A DNA stretch of 31,746 nucleotides from PWPS01 sp964507105 (lineage in GTDB: Bacteria > Patescibacteriota > Minisyncoccia > Minisyncoccales > PWPS01), in the NCBI GenBank assembly GCA_964507105.1, contig CAZDOR010000008.1, forward strand, positions 1-31,746. The letters run 5' to 3'. Below are positions 1 through 8,308 of the stretch, in pieces. Numbering within the stretch: the first letter of the stretch is position 1; every line of letters starts with the position of its first letter. The position numbers were made by a program, and so were the translations under genes. The notes beneath the pieces were generated by a model. That model was given only the letters and a program-made list of their open reading frames with translations. It searched no databases and had not been told where the DNA came from.

Positions 1-164
1 CTTATCAGTGATAAAATAACTACTACATGAAAATTACAAAAAGAACAACTACTATCGGAAAAATTAGAAAAGTAACCGCCCTTCTTTTTGATGGATTTTC
101 ATCCCGAAATAGTTGAAGATGTTATTTATTAGAAGTGAAAAGTTAATAGTTAATAGTTAAAATC
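1..164. other. Leader region upstream of serS; no assignable gene
   Basis: No gene could be assigned. The frame beginning at base 1 closes at a TGA at 28-30, so the end of a truncated upstream gene is possible but not identifiable. Just before the serS start the heptamer AGTTAAT occurs at 141-147 and 148-154, followed by AGTTAA at 155-160. No SD-like purine tract precedes the start. No convincing promoter or terminator hairpin was found. Confidence 0.4.
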
Positions 165-1430
165 ATGTTAGATATACAATACATAAGGGAAAATCCAAAA
201 AAAGTACAAGAAGGGGCGGATAAAAAGCAAGTTGATGTCGATATCGACAAGCTTTTAAAAGTGGATGAAAAAAGAAGAAAACTCATCCAAGAAGTAGAAG
301 ATATAAGAGCAAAAAAGAACAAGGCCAGCAAAAAGATAGCTGCCGCTGACGAAGATGAAAAAAAAGAGATTATAAATGAAATGCAGAAGCTGGATAAAGA
401 AAATGAAGGTAAAGAAGAAAAACTCAAGAAAGTGGAGGAAGAATTTGAAAGCCTAATGAAAAAAATACCGAATCCACCTTTGGATGATGTCCCTTACGGG
501 GAAACCGATGAAGACAACAAAGTTATAGAGCAAATAGGAGAGAAGCCCGATTTTAATTTCGAACCCAAAGATCATTTGGAGTTGGGAGAAATGCATGACA
601 TAATCGATACCAAAAGAGCAAGCAAGACTTCGGGAGCACGATTCGGATTTTTAAAAGGTGAAGCGGTTCAAATTCAATTTGCATTGGTTAATTTGGCGTT
701 AGAAAATTTAACCAAAAGAGGTTTTTATCCGATAGTTGCTCCCGAAATGATAAGACCGGAGATGATGGAGGGGATGGGATACACGGAAAGGGGCAGAGAT
801 GAAATTTTCTACATCGAAAAAGACAACCTTTTTATGGCCGGAACATCGGAGCAAGTTATCGGCCCAATGCATACCGATGAAATATTAGACAAGAAGGATC
901 TTCCAAAAAAATATGTAGGATATTCATCTTGTTTCAGGCGTGAAGCGGGTTCTTACGGTAAGGACACCAGGGGTATCTTAAGGTTGCATCAGTTTGATAA
1001 AGTAGAAATGTTTTCTTTTACCACTCCTGATAACTCTCGTGAACAACATGAATTATTTTTTGAGATAGAGAGAGAAATGATGGAAAAATTGGAAATTCCA
1101 CATCAGTTAATTGATATTTGCACTGCTGACTTGGGCGACCCGGCAGCTAAAAAATACGATATAGAAGCCTGGATGCCCGGTCAGCAGAAATACAGAGAGA
1201 CCCACTCTACCTCTAACTGTACTGATTTTCAAGCCAGAAGATTAAATATCCGTTACAGAAAAGATAATGGTGACTTGGAGTATGTTCATATGGTAAACGG
1301 GACTCTTTTTGCGATAGGAAGGATTTTGATTGCCATTTTGGAAAACAACCAAAATGAGGATGGAACAATTGATATTCCGGAGATTCTTCACAAGTATTTG
1401 CCGTTCAAGAAGATAGGAAGTAAAAACTAA
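165..1430 (+). CDS. serS: Seryl-tRNA synthetase
   Basis: Cytoplasmic class II aminoacyl-tRNA synthetase that charges tRNA-Ser (and tRNA-Sec where present) with serine. The 421 residues match the usual length. Residues 1 to about 110 form the charged, Lys/Glu-rich antiparallel coiled coil that holds the long variable arm of tRNA-Ser. The catalytic domain follows, with motif 2 beginning near residue 252 (SSCFRREAGSYGKDTRG) and motif 3 near the C-terminus (NGTLFAIGRILIAILENNQ). The HSTSNCTDFQARR stretch typical of SerRS precedes motif 3. The first ATG is used and has no SD sequence. It is followed by 96 bases with no clear terminator, then the FemAB-like gene on the same strand. All expected active-site segments are present, so the enzyme should be functional. 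Confidence 0.97.
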   Translation: MLDIQYIRENPKKVQEGADKKQVDVDIDKLLKVDEKRRKLIQEVEDIRAKKNKASKKIAAADEDEKKEIINEMQKLDKENEGKEEKLKKVEEEFESLMKKIPNPPLDDVPYGETDEDNKVIEQIGEKPDFNFEPKDHLELGEMHDIIDTKRASKTSGARFGFLKGEAVQIQFALVNLALENLTKRGFYPIVAPEMIRPEMMEGMGYTERGRDEIFYIEKDNLFMAGTSEQVIGPMHTDEILDKKDLPKKYVGYSSCFRREAGSYGKDTRGILRLHQFDKVEMFSFTTPDNSREQHELFFEIEREMMEKLEIPHQLIDICTADLGDPAAKKYDIEAWMPGQQKYRETHSTSNCTDFQARRLNIRYRKDNGDLEYVHMVNGTLFAIGRILIAILENNQNEDGTIDIPEILHKYLPFKKIGSKN

Positions 1431-1526
1431 GGCTGTTTGAGTTACCCCAAAAGAAAGTTTCAGTAATGTTTATTCAGTGGTGAGATGGATACGTCAATCG
1501 AGGAAAAATAAATTTAGATTAAACTC

Positions 1527-2462
1527 ATGGAAACCACAAAGCCGAAAAATAAAAAAGATTGGAATGAGTACTTGATCCGAAAAGAAGCCTCCTTTACTCA
1601 ATCTTTCGAGTGGGGCGATTTAAAGAAAAAAACCCAAAAAGTCGGAAGACTTGAGGTGAGAGATAATAAAAAAATAGTCGGAGTTTGTCAATTTCTGGAG
1701 GAGAAGAATTTCTTTGGAGAATATTTTTATATACCCTACGGTCCCGTAGGAGACTCGATCGAGGTGCGAAATAAACTTTTGAAAAAAGTAGCTGAGATCG
1801 GAAAAAAAGAAGGCAAAACTTTTATTAAGTCGGAACCAAGAGAGGAAATTTCTATTGGAGAAAAAACTGAACACCGAATACAGCCTAAAAAAACACTTAT
1901 TAGAGATATAAGTGAAAAGCCGGAAAAGATATTGAAAAGCTTCAAAGAAAATACGAGATACAGTGTGAGGTATTCGAAAAGAAAAGGTGTAAAAATAAAG
2001 AAAGGACAGGAAAAGAAAAATCTGGAGAACTTTTTTGATCTCTTGAAAAAGACCGAAGAAAGGCAGGATTTCAGCAGTTTTTCAAAGAACTACTTCAAGA
2101 ATTTATTGGAGTCAATAAATGCAGATCTTTTTTTAGCCCTGTCAGAAGAAGGCGAGGTAGTGGCCAGTACTATATTTTCTTATTTTGGAAATACAGCTAC
2201 TTCACTTCATTCCGCCTTTGATTATGAGAAAAGGAAATTGAGAGCAACTTCTTTAATCAGGTTCGAAGCCATAAAGGAAGCAAGGCGACAAGGATGCGAA
2301 AAGTTTGACGCCTGGGGAATAGACGAAGAAAAAATGCCGGGAGTCACTAAGTTTAAAAAGGGCTTCGGAGGTGAAGAGGTAGTTTATCCGGAGGGAAAAG
2401 ATACACCTTTGAAGTTTATAAAATACAAAACTTACAAGGCAGCTTCTAAAATTATAAAATAG
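1527..2462 (+). CDS. FemAB/FemX-like peptidyltransferase (GNAT-fold)
   Basis: Member of the FemABX family, which uses aminoacyl-tRNA to add amino acids to the peptide stem of lipid II for interpeptide bridges. The N-terminal part has the family pattern of an aromatic (SFEWGDLKK) followed by YFYIPYGPVGD near residues 65-75. The centre has FKENTRYSVRYSKRKGVKI, and the C-terminal half ends in FDAWGIDEEKMPGVTKFKKG and FGGEEVVYPEG, the typical closing signature. At 311 residues it lacks the long coiled-coil arm of staphylococcal FemA, as is common in single-module relatives. It lies 11 bases upstream of murF, supporting a peptidoglycan role. The amino acid added cannot be told from sequence. Some relatives act on other acceptors, so the substrate is inference. 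Confidence 0.85.
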   Translation: METTKPKNKKDWNEYLIRKEASFTQSFEWGDLKKKTQKVGRLEVRDNKKIVGVCQFLEEKNFFGEYFYIPYGPVGDSIEVRNKLLKKVAEIGKKEGKTFIKSEPREEISIGEKTEHRIQPKKTLIRDISEKPEKILKSFKENTRYSVRYSKRKGVKIKKGQEKKNLENFFDLLKKTEERQDFSSFSKNYFKNLLESINADLFLALSEEGEVVASTIFSYFGNTATSLHSAFDYEKRKLRATSLIRFEAIKEARRQGCEKFDAWGIDEEKMPGVTKFKKGFGGEEVVYPEGKDTPLKFIKYKTYKAASKIIK

Positions 2463-2473
2463 TAATATTAAAA

Positions 2474-3748
2474 ATGAAATCAGAAATATTGAAAAGAATA
2501 TTGCAGAAAATTACGAAACGAATTATTAAAAAGTATAACCCGCTTATTGTCGCCGTTACCGGAAGTGTTGGAAAAACTTCAACCAAAGATGCAATTTATA
2601 CAACCCTGAGCAGGTATAAAAATACGAGAAAAAGCAGCAAAAACCTGAATACTGAAATCGGAGCTCCTTTAGTTTTTTTGGGGGCTGAAGATCCGGGTCG
2701 TAATTTTAAAGAGTGGTTTTTTATCATTCTCAGAGGGTTGGGGTTAATTTTCAAAAGAAAAAAGAATTATCCAGAAATAATTGTTATGGAGATGGCCGCC
2801 GACAAACCCGGTGATATAAAATATTTAACCGACTTTATAAAACCTCACATAGGGGTGGTTACCGCTATAGGGGAGACACCGGTCCATTTGGAGTTTTTCA
2901 AAGATGTAAATGAAGTAGTAAAAGAAAAATCACTACTTGCAAAACACACTAAAAAAGGTGGTACCGTTCTTTTGAATGCGGATGACGGAAGAGTTTTTCA
3001 GATGAAAGGAAGAGCCAATACAAAAACGAAAACATTTGGATTTTCGGATAGAGCGGAGGTAAGGGCTAAAAATTTGAATTACATCGGAAAAGAGCAGAAT
3101 CCGGAAGGTGTCGAGGTTTTAATTGTTCACGACACGGAAGAGCATATGGTTAAATTACCCAATGTTTTTGATAAGGGTACTGTTTATTCAGTATTGGCAT
3201 CCATAGGAGTCGGATTATCGGTGGGAATTCCGATCTATAGATTGGTCGAGTCGGCTAAAAAGATAAAACCACCAAGAGGGAGAATGAGAATTATCGAAGG
3301 TGATAATTTCAAAATGATAGATAGTAGCTACAATGCTGCTCCGGAATCTACCGAGTTAGCTGTAAAAACATTGGAAAAATTACCTGCAAACAGAAAATTA
3401 GCCGTATTGGGAGACATGCTGGAGCTTGGTAATCAATCGGAAAAGGCTCACAGGAAAATAGGAAAAATTGTAAACTTTTTATCGGTGATCGTAACCGTCG
3501 GTAAAGATTCTGAATTAATAGGTCGAGCAGCGAAGGAAAATGGGTTTACCGGTGATATATTTCATTTTAAAAATTCGGAAGATGCGGTTGAAAAATTAAA
3601 GAAAATAATTAGAAAAGATGACTTAATTTTAGTTAAGGGATCTCAATCGATAAGGACGGAAAAAATAATTGAGGAGTTAATGGTCGGTGATCCGGAAGAG
3701 GAGCTGGTAAGACAATATTATCCATGGAAGAATAATGGGAAGAATTAA
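2474..3748 (+). CDS. murF: MurF-like UDP-MurNAc-tripeptide:D-Ala-D-Ala ligase, N-terminally short
   Basis: Cytoplasmic ATP-dependent Mur ligase adding the D-Ala-D-Ala dipeptide to the UDP-MurNAc peptide. The ATP loop TGSVGKTST is at residues 29-37. Next come the central-domain segment EMAADKPGDIKYLTDFIKP, NADDGRVFQM, and the C-terminal MurF signature DSSYNAAPESTELAVKTLE followed by LAVLGDMLELGNQSEKAHRK. Canonical MurF has a substrate-binding domain of roughly 80-100 residues before the P-loop. Here only about 28 basic residues precede it, so that domain is missing. A hydrophobic insert (WFFIILRGLGLIF) sits between P-loop and central domain. It overlaps the ftsQ-like gene by 14 bases, implying translational coupling. 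Cyanophycin synthetase or MurT-type ligases are alternatives, but the YNAAPES/GDMLELG pair favours MurF. Confidence 0.85.
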   Translation: MKSEILKRILQKITKRIIKKYNPLIVAVTGSVGKTSTKDAIYTTLSRYKNTRKSSKNLNTEIGAPLVFLGAEDPGRNFKEWFFIILRGLGLIFKRKKNYPEIIVMEMAADKPGDIKYLTDFIKPHIGVVTAIGETPVHLEFFKDVNEVVKEKSLLAKHTKKGGTVLLNADDGRVFQMKGRANTKTKTFGFSDRAEVRAKNLNYIGKEQNPEGVEVLIVHDTEEHMVKLPNVFDKGTVYSVLASIGVGLSVGIPIYRLVESAKKIKPPRGRMRIIEGDNFKMIDSSYNAAPESTELAVKTLEKLPANRKLAVLGDMLELGNQSEKAHRKIGKIVNFLSVIVTVGKDSELIGRAAKENGFTGDIFHFKNSEDAVEKLKKIIRKDDLILVKGSQSIRTEKIIEELMVGDPEEELVRQYYPWKNNGKN

Positions 3749-4523
3749 AAAAAAATACGGAAAAAAGTCCCGAAAAAGTTTTTTTAAAAATAAGTTTTTA
3801 TTAATTTTTGTTTTAGTATTTTTTTTCACCCTCTTTCTTCTGTACCAATTTTTATTCGATTCTTTTTATCAGTTGGATAAAATTACTGTAGAGGGCACTA
3901 ATCTAACCCCTCGGGCTTCACTAAGTGAGCTTGTAAAAAGAGAAGTTGCAACCGAACTTTTTATAGAATCAAATAGCATAATTCCGGTTTCAATAAAGAG
4001 GCTGGAAAAAGAAATCTTATCCAACTATCCTCATATAGAAAAAGTAGAAATAAACAAAAATTTTCCGAATCAATTATTAATTCGTGTTTTCGAAAGAGAA
4101 AAAAAAGCTAATTGGTGCTTCAGTTCTGAAGGTGAACCGTTTAGCTGTGTCGCAGTTGATTCTCAAGGAATTGTTTTCAAAGGAGAGAACTTTAATGAAG
4201 ATGAGTTCTTCATTCACCAACCGGAAGCTATTGAAGCTCAGTTTGGAAAAAGGATTTTATCCGAAAATAAGGTAAATTTTATTTTTGAATCGAAAAATAA
4301 ATTGAGAAATGATTTTAATTATGAAATGCGATCAGCACACATTCCGACAAGTCGATATCTATTCGTCAATACGGACCAAGAGTTTGAACTTCGTTTTGAC
4401 ATGGAGAGCGATCTATCTTCACAGCTTGATAAATTGGAAATTTTAATTGAAGAAAAGATAGATCACCCGGAAGAAATAGAATATATAGAACTCCGATACG
4501 GAAGTAGAATTTATTACAAATAA
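3735..4523 (+). CDS. ftsQ: FtsQ/DivIB-like cell-division protein with POTRA domain
   Basis: Bitopic membrane protein of the divisome class that links septal peptidoglycan synthesis to the division ring. Residues 1-19 are strongly basic (cytoplasmic side). Residues 20-42 form one transmembrane helix (KFLLIFVLVFFFTLFLLYQF). A POTRA-like domain follows at about 46-118, with the typical start FYQLDKITVEGTNLTP, the NYPHIEKVEINKNFPNQL segment, and IRVFEREKKANWC. The C-terminal part fits the FtsQ beta domain. It starts inside the last codons of murF (14-base overlap), the classic mur-ftsQ adjacency, though ftsA and ftsZ are not next door. Sequence conservation in this family is low, so the call rests on topology, the POTRA pattern and context. 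Confidence 0.8.
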   Translation: MGRIKKKYGKKSRKSFFKNKFLLIFVLVFFFTLFLLYQFLFDSFYQLDKITVEGTNLTPRASLSELVKREVATELFIESNSIIPVSIKRLEKEILSNYPHIEKVEINKNFPNQLLIRVFEREKKANWCFSSEGEPFSCVAVDSQGIVFKGENFNEDEFFIHQPEAIEAQFGKRILSENKVNFIFESKNKLRNDFNYEMRSAHIPTSRYLFVNTDQEFELRFDMESDLSSQLDKLEILIEEKIDHPEEIEYIELRYGSRIYYK

Positions 4524-4525
4524 AT

Positions 4526-5791
4526 ATGAACTTAAGTGCGGAAATAAAAGAGATTCTCGATTTAATTGAAAAATCAAATGCTCATTTTTTCATTACCGGA
4601 AAAGCGGGAACGGGAAAATCCACGCTGGTTAGGCAATTTAAAAGAAAAACTACTAAAAATATAGCGGTTTTGGCACCAACCGGTGTGGCAGCCGTAAACA
4701 TCGGGGGGCAGACAATTCACTCCTTTTTCGGTTTTAAACCGGGGGTTAATCCCGACAATATCGGAAGAACTTACAGGAGGAAAAAATTATACAAAAAATT
4801 GGACACATTAATCATAGATGAAATTTCTATGGTCAGAGCTGATCTTTTGGATTGTATAGGAAGATTTTTACAAATTAATGGACCCGGTGATGGGCTTTTT
4901 GGGGGAGTTCAAATAATAATGGTCGGAGATCTCTACCAGCTGCCGCCGGTTTTGCCGAATCACGAAAAAGACTTCTTTAAAATGAGATATGATAGTCCAT
5001 ATTTCTTTTCTTCTAAGCAATTTCAGAAAACAGATCCTACATTTATAAAGTTGAGAAGGGTTCATAGGCAAACCGATTCTGATTTTATATCCATATTAAA
5101 TAGAGTAAGAAGTGGAAAAATAACTCGAAAAGACTTAAATGTGTTAAATCAAAATGTTCAGCAAAAATTTGATTTTGACTCGGACGGAGTTTTCTTAACA
5201 ACAACAAATAAGAAAGCGGATAAAATAAACTCAACTCAATTAGAGAAATTAAATGGGAAAAGCTTTCATTTTGAGGGTTGTATAGATGGAAGTTTTCCTG
5301 AGTCTCACTTACCGACAGCCGAAAAGTTGACATTAAAAGAAGGAGCCAGAGTTATGCTTTTAAATAATGATCCGGAAGACAGATGGATAAACGGTGATGT
5401 GGGAGAGATTGTGGAAATCGAGAAGTCGGGTGAACCGGTGGTTAGAGTAAAGCTTGACGAAGGCAGGGTAGTGAAAGTTGCCGAAAATAAATGGGAGAGA
5501 ATCAAGTTTAATTATGATGAAAATACTAATGAGATAAAATCCGAGGAGGTCGGATCATTTCATCAATTGCCTTTGAGGCTCTCCTGGGCAGTTACCATAC
5601 ACAAATCACAAGGCAAGACATTCAAAAAAGCGATGATCGATTTTCAGAACGGAACCTTTTCTCACGGTCAAGCTTATGTTGCGTTAAGCAGATGCACCGG
5701 ACTGAGAGGACTGAGCTTAAAAAGGCCAATGAGGTTCAATGATATTATAGTTGATTCGAGAGTGAACAAATTTTTAAAAAAAATAGAATGA
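4526..5791 (+). CDS. Pif1-like SF1B DNA helicase
   Basis: 5'-to-3' DNA helicase of superfamily 1B, Pif1/RecD-like. Walker A GKAGTGKST is at residues 25-33. The Pif1-typical Walker B DEISM is at 98-102, after LAPTGVAAVNIGGQTIHSFF. Motif III appears as VGDLYQLPPV, and the C-terminal helicase motifs as VTIHKSQGKTF and QAYVALSRCTGL. At 421 residues it is a compact core without extra N-terminal domains. The segment between (NKKADKINSTQLEKLNG) is the usual 2A/2B linker. It starts 2 bases after ftsQ and overlaps rarA by ATGA at 5788-5791, so the two genes are probably co-translated. Expected substrates are forks, G-quadruplexes or R-loops (family knowledge). Confidence 0.9.
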   Translation: MNLSAEIKEILDLIEKSNAHFFITGKAGTGKSTLVRQFKRKTTKNIAVLAPTGVAAVNIGGQTIHSFFGFKPGVNPDNIGRTYRRKKLYKKLDTLIIDEISMVRADLLDCIGRFLQINGPGDGLFGGVQIIMVGDLYQLPPVLPNHEKDFFKMRYDSPYFFSSKQFQKTDPTFIKLRRVHRQTDSDFISILNRVRSGKITRKDLNVLNQNVQQKFDFDSDGVFLTTTNKKADKINSTQLEKLNGKSFHFEGCIDGSFPESHLPTAEKLTLKEGARVMLLNNDPEDRWINGDVGEIVEIEKSGEPVVRVKLDEGRVVKVAENKWERIKFNYDENTNEIKSEEVGSFHQLPLRLSWAVTIHKSQGKTFKKAMIDFQNGTFSHGQAYVALSRCTGLRGLSLKRPMRFNDIIVDSRVNKFLKKIE

Positions 5792-6918
5792 AACCTTTAG
5801 CATACAAAATAAGGCCCGAGAATCTCGATGAGTTCATAGGTCAGAATCATTTGGTAGGGGAAGGTAAGCCGTTGAGAGAGGCCGTGAAAAAAAAGCATCT
5901 TTTTTCTTTTATTCTCTGGGGTCCGCCGGGAACCGGAAAAACAACTTATGCTCATATTTATGCTCAAAGTTTAGAGGGGGAGATTTTCAAGCTTTCCGGG
6001 GTTTCCGCCAAAAAGGATGAAATGAAGGAAATAGTACAACTCGATTTCGGAAATCGACCGAAAATAATATTTTTGGATGAGATACATAGACTAAATAAAG
6101 CTCAGCAGGACTTCCTTTTACCCTATGTGGAATCCGGAGAAATTTCTTTAATTGGGGCAACTACTGAAAATCCCAGCTTCGAAGTTATATCGCCACTACT
6201 TTCTCGGTGTAGAGTTTTTCAATTTCAGGCGTTAAGCAAAAAGGAGATTAAAAAAATAATCGATAGAACTGATTTTAATCTTACTGAAAAACAAAAATCT
6301 TGGATAGCTTCAATAGCAAACGGTGATGGAAGGAGAGCATTGACCGTTTTAGAGAACACGCAAAAACTCTATGGAAAGATAAATCTGAAAAATTTAAAGT
6401 CAAGTTTACAAGAAAAATATGTCAGGTACGATAAGCAGGGGAGTGGACATTATGATACAATATCGGCATTTATAAAATCCATGCGAGCAAGCCAACCCGA
6501 TGCCGCTTTATATTATTTAGCCAGAATGATAAAGGCCGGCGAGGATCCGAAATTCATTGCGAGAAGAATGGTAATATTCGCTTCCGAGGATATCGGTATA
6601 GCTAAACCGACCGCTTTGGTTGTTGCGAATGAAGTTTTTGACGCTGTTGAACGAGTAGGATTGCCGGAGGCGGGAATTAACCTGGCACATGGTGCAGTTT
6701 ATCTATCCGAATGTAAAAAAGACAGGAGCGCCTATCGCGGATACAAGCGGGCTCTCAAAGCAGTTGAAGAGCACGGTAATTTAGAAATACCACTAAAGGC
6801 GAGGAATGCCCCTACCGACTTAATGAAAGAGAAAGGGTATGGCAAGGATTATGAAATGTATTCCAAAAAGAGCTTACTACCTGATAAACTGAAAGGAGAA
6901 AATTTTTTTCACAGTTGA
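5788..6918 (+). CDS. rarA: Replication-associated recombination protein A (RarA/MgsA)
   Basis: Clamp-loader-like AAA+ ATPase that acts at stalled replication forks. Walker A is GPPGTGKT (residues 45-52), Walker B LDEIH (96-100), sensor 1 ATTENPS (124-130), and the arginine-finger segment SRCRVFQF is near 139-146. The C-terminal tetramerisation region is recognisable from YDTISAFIKSMRASQPDAAL and FIARRMVIFASEDIGIA. The 376 residues are shorter than the roughly 450 of E. coli RarA but cover the AAA core and helical domain. The ATGA overlap with the Pif1-like gene suggests a coupled fork-maintenance unit. The TGA stop is followed by a hairpin at 6937-6960, whose U-tract faces the opposite strand. 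Confidence 0.93.
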   Translation: MKPLAYKIRPENLDEFIGQNHLVGEGKPLREAVKKKHLFSFILWGPPGTGKTTYAHIYAQSLEGEIFKLSGVSAKKDEMKEIVQLDFGNRPKIIFLDEIHRLNKAQQDFLLPYVESGEISLIGATTENPSFEVISPLLSRCRVFQFQALSKKEIKKIIDRTDFNLTEKQKSWIASIANGDGRRALTVLENTQKLYGKINLKNLKSSLQEKYVRYDKQGSGHYDTISAFIKSMRASQPDAALYYLARMIKAGEDPKFIARRMVIFASEDIGIAKPTALVVANEVFDAVERVGLPEAGINLAHGAVYLSECKKDRSAYRGYKRALKAVEEHGNLEIPLKARNAPTDLMKEKGYGKDYEMYSKKSLLPDKLKGENFFHS

Positions 6919-6936
6919 TGTAGATTAATCTAAAAA

Positions 6937-6960
6937 AACAGCTCCCATTTAGGAGCTGTT
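6937..6960 (-). terminator. Intrinsic terminator of the small coiled-coil gene
   Basis: Perfect 9-bp stem AACAGCTCC (6937-6945) / GGAGCTGTT (6952-6960) with a 6-base loop. Read on the minus strand it is followed by a T run (the A run at 6932-6938 on plus), so it terminates leftward transcription. The stop codon of the minus-strand gene (6949-6951) lies in the loop. On the plus strand no T run follows, so it is a weaker terminator for rarA. Confidence 0.8.
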
Positions 6961-7191
6961 GCAAAATTCGATAATATCCTTCTTAATGGAGACGATTTTT
7001 TTATTCGCCTGCATCATTTTCCTCATGGTTTTTTCCGTCTCTTGAATAGAAGCTGTTTCCGATTCCAGCTCATCTTTGTATTTTTTCCATTCTTCAATTG
7101 CATCGTAGTATTTTTCTCTCAGCTCCTCCAATTCCGGGCTGATTTCTCCCTTGTTTCTCAATTCCATTATTCTAAACCCATCCAATTCCAT
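6949..7191 (-). CDS. Small charged helical protein, function unknown
   Basis: Not recognised. The 80-residue product begins MELDGFRIMELRNKGEISPE and is then almost entirely charged helix (LEELREKYYDAIEEWKKYKD and onward), with heptad-like spacing that predicts a coiled coil. It has no signal peptide, membrane segment or cysteine pair. The ATG at 7191 is chosen over an upstream in-frame ATG. An SD sequence, GGAGGTGAT (plus positions 7194-7202), sits 7 bases before it, and the upstream ATG would lie inside the promoter-to-SD region. It is a monocistronic unit with its own promoter (7210-7237) and terminator. It resembles the charged 9128-9469 product in style but shows no clear homology. Confidence 0.75.
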   Translation of the reverse strand: MELDGFRIMELRNKGEISPELEELREKYYDAIEEWKKYKDELESETASIQETEKTMRKMMQANKKIVSIKKDIIEFCNSS

Positions 7192-7209
7192 GAGATCACC
7201 TCCGTGCAA

Positions 7210-7237
7210 ATTATACAATTATATTTTTAAAAATCAA
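7210..7237 (-). promoter_or_regulatory. Sigma-70-type promoter of the small coiled-coil gene
   Basis: On the minus strand, -35 TTGATT (plus 7232-7237), 16-base spacer, -10 TATAAT (plus 7210-7215), preceded by ATTG. The leader to the SD is very short. The same ATTG-TATAAT element recurs at the 8413 gene promoter and, with TATAAA, at the 16599 gene. Confidence 0.7.
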
Positions 7238-7249
7238 GAAAGTCTCATT

Positions 7250-7287
7250 TTAAATAAAAAAGCCGAACCAAAAATTCGACTCGGCTT
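7250..7287 (-). terminator. Intrinsic terminator of the fur-rubrerythrin operon
   Basis: Arms AAGCCGA (7260-7266) and TCGGCTT (7281-7287) form a 7-bp stem with a 14-base loop that can pair partly. On the minus strand a T-rich tail follows (plus 7250-7260). It lies between the rubrerythrin stop and the -35 of the next minus-strand gene. Confidence 0.75.
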
Positions 7288-7303
7288 AAAAAGATATTCT
7301 ATA

Positions 7304-7888
7304 TTAGTATTCTTCACATTTTAATTTGTAATAGCTTTTCGGATGATCGCAGGAAGGGCAAACATTCGGAGGAGTAGCTCCTTCATGAATTCTTCCGCAT
7401 TCCAAACATACCCATTCAACCTCTTTTTCCTTTTGAAAAAATGTTCCGTTTTCAACTTGCTCTAAAAGCTTTCTGTATCTTTCTTCGTGATACTCTTCTG
7501 ATTCGGCAACAGCTCTTAATCTGGCTGCTACTTTCGGATAACCTTCTTCTTCAGCCGTTTTTGCAAATTTCGGATACATCTCAGTATTTTCATAGTTTTC
7601 TCCATTTATTGCTCCTTGCAGGTTTTCAGCAGTATCACCGAGAGTAGAATCAAAACTGGCTTTCACTTCAATATCTGTAATATCCAAATCCTTATCCTCT
7701 TTTATTTGATTAAACATTCTCATCATCCACTTTGCATGTTGTTTTTCATGTTCAGCAGTTTCGTTGAAAATTTGATAAATTTGCACGTAACCTTCTTTTT
7801 TTGCCAAGGAAGCGTACATGTTGTACCTGTTTCTGGCCTGACTTTCTCCGATGAAGGCTTTTGCTAAGTTTTTTAATGTTTGATCCAT
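7304..7888 (-). CDS. rbr: Rubrerythrin
   Basis: Non-haem iron peroxidase that reduces hydrogen peroxide in the cytoplasm of anaerobes and microaerophiles. The N-terminal ferritin-like four-helix bundle carries diiron-ligand patterns: AFIGESQARNRYNMYA at the start, ETAEHEKQHA near residue 45, and a second pair further on (EEEGYPKVAARLRAVAESEE and YHEERYRKLL). The C-terminus is a rubredoxin-like Fe(Cys)4 domain with two CxxC pairs (WVCLECGRIH, NVCPSCDHPKSYY). The 194-residue length is standard. It is 39 bases downstream of the Fur/PerR-type gene with no promoter visible between, the classic PerR-rubrerythrin pairing. No SD precedes the ATG. Rubredoxin partner genes are not in this window. Confidence 0.95.
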   Translation of the reverse strand: MDQTLKNLAKAFIGESQARNRYNMYASLAKKEGYVQIYQIFNETAEHEKQHAKWMMRMFNQIKEDKDLDITDIEVKASFDSTLGDTAENLQGAINGENYENTEMYPKFAKTAEEEGYPKVAARLRAVAESEEYHEERYRKLLEQVENGTFFQKEKEVEWVCLECGRIHEGATPPNVCPSCDHPKSYYKLKCEEY

Positions 7889-7927
7889 AATGATAAAAAT
7901 TAAAGTTTATAACTTAATGAGGACCTT

Positions 7928-8299
7928 TTAACTTTTACAATTTTTGCATGTTCCACAAAAAACAATTCGACAAGTATCTACCTCACCCACACTCAGCTCA
8001 TCAGCTGAAGGCAGCTTGCAATCCATTTCAATATCTATTATTTTATTACACGTATTGCAAATAAAGTGAGGATGTGGATTCTCGTTATAATCCCACCTGG
8101 ATATATTCGTAGGTATTTCTTGTATTTTTCCCTTCTTTTTGAAATTTCTTAATATTCTATATACTGTTGCTTTTGATATATTCGGGAGCTCTTTTTTTAC
8201 ATTTTCATAAACCTTCTCTGCAGAAGGGTGGCAGCAGACTGAGGAGAGATATTTTTCAACTAATTTTTTTTGTCTTGTTTGTCTTTCTGATTTAACCAT
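7928..8299 (-). CDS. Fur-family repressor, PerR-like
   Basis: Metal-dependent DNA-binding repressor. The N-terminal winged helix is visible in HPSAEKVYENVKKELPNISK and ATVYRILRNFKKKGKI. The C-terminal dimerisation half contains the His/Cys metal site NPHPHFICNTCNKI. The second structural zinc pair is the terminal CGTCKNCKS, giving two CxxC motifs. At 123 residues it is slightly short. Pairing with rubrerythrin and an Asp-containing N-terminal half (SRWDYNENPHPH) favours a peroxide sensor over an iron-uptake Fur, but the two cannot be separated for certain by sequence. It is first gene of the minus-strand operon. Its promoter (-35 8346-8351, -10 8323-8328) is covered by AT-rich dyads, consistent with autoregulation. 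Confidence 0.88.
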   Translation of the reverse strand: MVKSERQTRQKKLVEKYLSSVCCHPSAEKVYENVKKELPNISKATVYRILRNFKKKGKIQEIPTNISRWDYNENPHPHFICNTCNKIIDIEMDCKLPSADELSVGEVDTCRIVFCGTCKNCKS

Positions 8300-8308
8300 T
8301 TTAATAAC

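Noticed and set aside
1..75. UGA recoding (as in Gracilibacteria): frame 1 reads through a TGA at 28-30 into a helical-looking tail ending TAA at 73-75
   Set aside because: UGA is clearly a stop elsewhere: the L,D-transpeptidase and YgiT-type genes end in TGA at their terminators, and the Pif1-like gene ends in an ATGA overlap. The tail is too short to judge.
143..427. Minus-strand frame opposite serS
   Set aside because: Serine/phenylalanine-rich mirror of the Lys/Glu-rich coiled coil. No SD, promoter or homology.
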